This document shows, one piece after another, positions 48,801 to 49,835 of a stretch of DNA of 49,835 nt (within the stretch, counting starts at the first letter, position 1; every line of letters starts with the position of its first letter). The translations under genes were made by a program, and so were the position numbers. Location: the NCBI GenBank assembly GCA_019637195.1, contig JAHBWA010000059.1, positions 1 to 49,835 on the forward strand, written 5' to 3'. Under the pieces are notes generated by a model. The model was not told the DNA's origin. It was given only the letters and a program-made list of their open reading frames with translations, and did not search any database. The stretch is from Labilithrix sp. (GTDB lineage: Bacteria > Myxococcota_A > Polyangia > Polyangiales > Polyangiaceae).

Positions 48801-49835
48801 ATGTCGACGGATGCCATCCGCTTCTTCGCCGCGACCGACGTGGGCTGCGTCCGCGAGCACAACGAAGACAACTTCCTCGTCGACAAGAAGCTCTCCCTCT
48901 TCATGGTCGCCGACGGCATGGGCGGCCACGCCGCCGGCGAGGTCGCCAGCGCCATCGCCGTCCGCACGATCCACGAGGAAATCAAGCGCGAACGGGACCT
49001 GCTGAACGACTTCCTCTCGGGGGCCCGCGGGGCCTCGCGCGTCACGAACAAGGACGTCCTCGCGCTGATGGAGCACGCCGTTCAGCGCGCGTGCTCGCGC
49101 ATCCACGAAGAGGCGCAGAACGACCCGCAGAAGCGCGGCATGGGCACGACCGTCTCCGCGCTGCTCGTCCTCGGGACCCGTGGCTTCATCGGGCACGTCG
49201 GGGACAGCCGGATCTACCTCCAGCGCGGCGGTGTCGTTCAGCAGATCACCGAGGACCACACCGTCTTCAACGAGCTCATCAAGCGCGGAAAGCTGACGAA
49301 GGAGCAGATCGAGAAGGTCGGCCACAAGAACGCGATCACCCGCGCGGTCGGCGTCTACGAGCGCGTCGACGTCGACACCCTCATGATCGAGGTCCTCCCG
49401 GGCGACGACTTCCTCCTCACGAGCGACGGCCTCACGGGCTACCTCGAGAGCGCCGACGAGCTCGCGCCGTGGTTCCAGCAAGACGGCGACACGGCCAGCA
49501 AGGGGCTCGTCGAGCTCGCCAAGGACCGCGGCGGCAAGGACAACATCACGGTCGTCATCGTCCGCCTCGGCGGGGACGTCGAGAACGACGAGCGCGCCAA
49601 GCGCCTCGCCCTCAAGCGCGACGTCCTCGCGCGGATGCCGCTCTTCGCGCGCTTGAGCGATCGCGAGCTGCTCCGCGTGATGCAGTCGGTCGAGGTGCGC
49701 AAATACGACCACGAGCAGCTCGTCATCCGCGAGGGCGACAAGGGCGACGAGCTCTTCATCGTCCTCTCCGGCAAGGTCAACGTCTCGCGCGGCGGCGAGA
49801 CGCTCACGCGCCTCGGGGCCGGCGAGCACTTCGGC
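48801..49835 (+). CDS. PP2C-type protein phosphatase fused to a cyclic-nucleotide-binding domain (partial)
   Basis: Reads open from ATG 48801 (GGAG about 6 nt upstream) to the right edge. Residues 1-255 form a PP2C/SpoIIE-type phosphatase with metal-binding motifs: the DVGCVREHNEDN start, VADGMGGHAAGE (36-47), GTTVSALLV, HVGDSRIYL, LLTSDGLTG and GGKDNITVVIV. From about 275 a cNMP-binding domain begins: LFARLSDRELLRVM, REGDKGDELFIVLSGKV, and RLGAGEHFG where the window stops. It likely dephosphorylates Ser/Thr kinase targets under control of a nucleotide ligand. The C-terminus is unseen. Confidence 0.93.
   Translation, partial: MSTDAIRFFAATDVGCVREHNEDNFLVDKKLSLFMVADGMGGHAAGEVASAIAVRTIHEEIKRERDLLNDFLSGARGASRVTNKDVLALMEHAVQRACSRIHEEAQNDPQKRGMGTTVSALLVLGTRGFIGHVGDSRIYLQRGGVVQQITEDHTVFNELIKRGKLTKEQIEKVGHKNAITRAVGVYERVDVDTLMIEVLPGDDFLLTSDGLTGYLESADELAPWFQQDGDTASKGLVELAKDRGGKDNITVVIVRLGGDVENDERAKRLALKRDVLARMPLFARLSDRELLRVMQSVEVRKYDHEQLVIREGDKGDELFIVLSGKVNVSRGGETLTRLGAGEHFG

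Overview
The window reads as a chromosomal segment of a high-GC (visibly about 70%) Gram-negative predatory-type bacterium, most likely a myxobacterium (Myxococcota, Polyangiales-like). That rests on many secreted lipoproteins with Asp/Gly-rich linkers, 'HCGACG'-type Cys-rich repeats, an IgGFc-binding-like protein, a Hanks kinase, an NtrC-type regulator, PP2C and PilT-like genes, and frequent ATGA/GTGA gene overlaps. The assignment is inference; there is no rRNA or tRNA here.

Layout. (1) Positions 1-7200, minus strand: the start of the dcw cluster, mraZ-rsmH-ftsL-ftsI-murE-murF (murF runs off the left edge), almost all with 4-bp start/stop overlaps. A TTGACA-N17-TACCTT promoter, a three-repeat MraZ operator and a cluster of DnaA boxes lie upstream of mraZ. 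(2) 7485-13842, minus: two tandem paralogous lipoproteins, a response regulator fused to a photoactive-yellow-protein (PYP) domain, and another lipoprotein. (3) 13947-25000: a small membrane protein, uvrB, a membrane-anchored Ser/Thr kinase followed by a ferritin-like diiron protein, an N-terminally short HutF-like deiminase whose 3' end is tandemly repeated, rpiB of the Glu-base type, and lipoproteins. (4) 25148-30312, minus: a TPR-like lipoprotein, DUF58 and BatA-like VWA operon. (5) 30649-36238, plus: a sigma-54 activator, a large secreted TolB-like protein with one CxxCH motif, and an overlapping lipoprotein gene.

(6) 36434-46475, minus: the most coherent accessory block. An ECF sigma factor and its translationally coupled membrane partner lie just upstream of five tightly packed genes that all encode exported lipoproteins: one Cys-rich, two WG-repeat propellers, one RCC1-like propeller and one IgGFc-binding-like protein. 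A beta-barrel-like gene precedes the sigma gene. This looks like a sigma-controlled surface-protein operon. (7) 46587-49835: a PilT-family ATPase with a long Ala/Arg/Glu-repeat extension, divergent from a PP2C phosphatase fused to a cyclic-nucleotide-binding domain (cut by the right edge).

The points most worth a second look are the receiver-PYP fusion, the ECF-sigma/lipoprotein operon, the DnaA boxes upstream of mraZ, and two separate cases where a roughly 38-40 bp segment containing a gene's stop codon is repeated in tandem beyond that gene.
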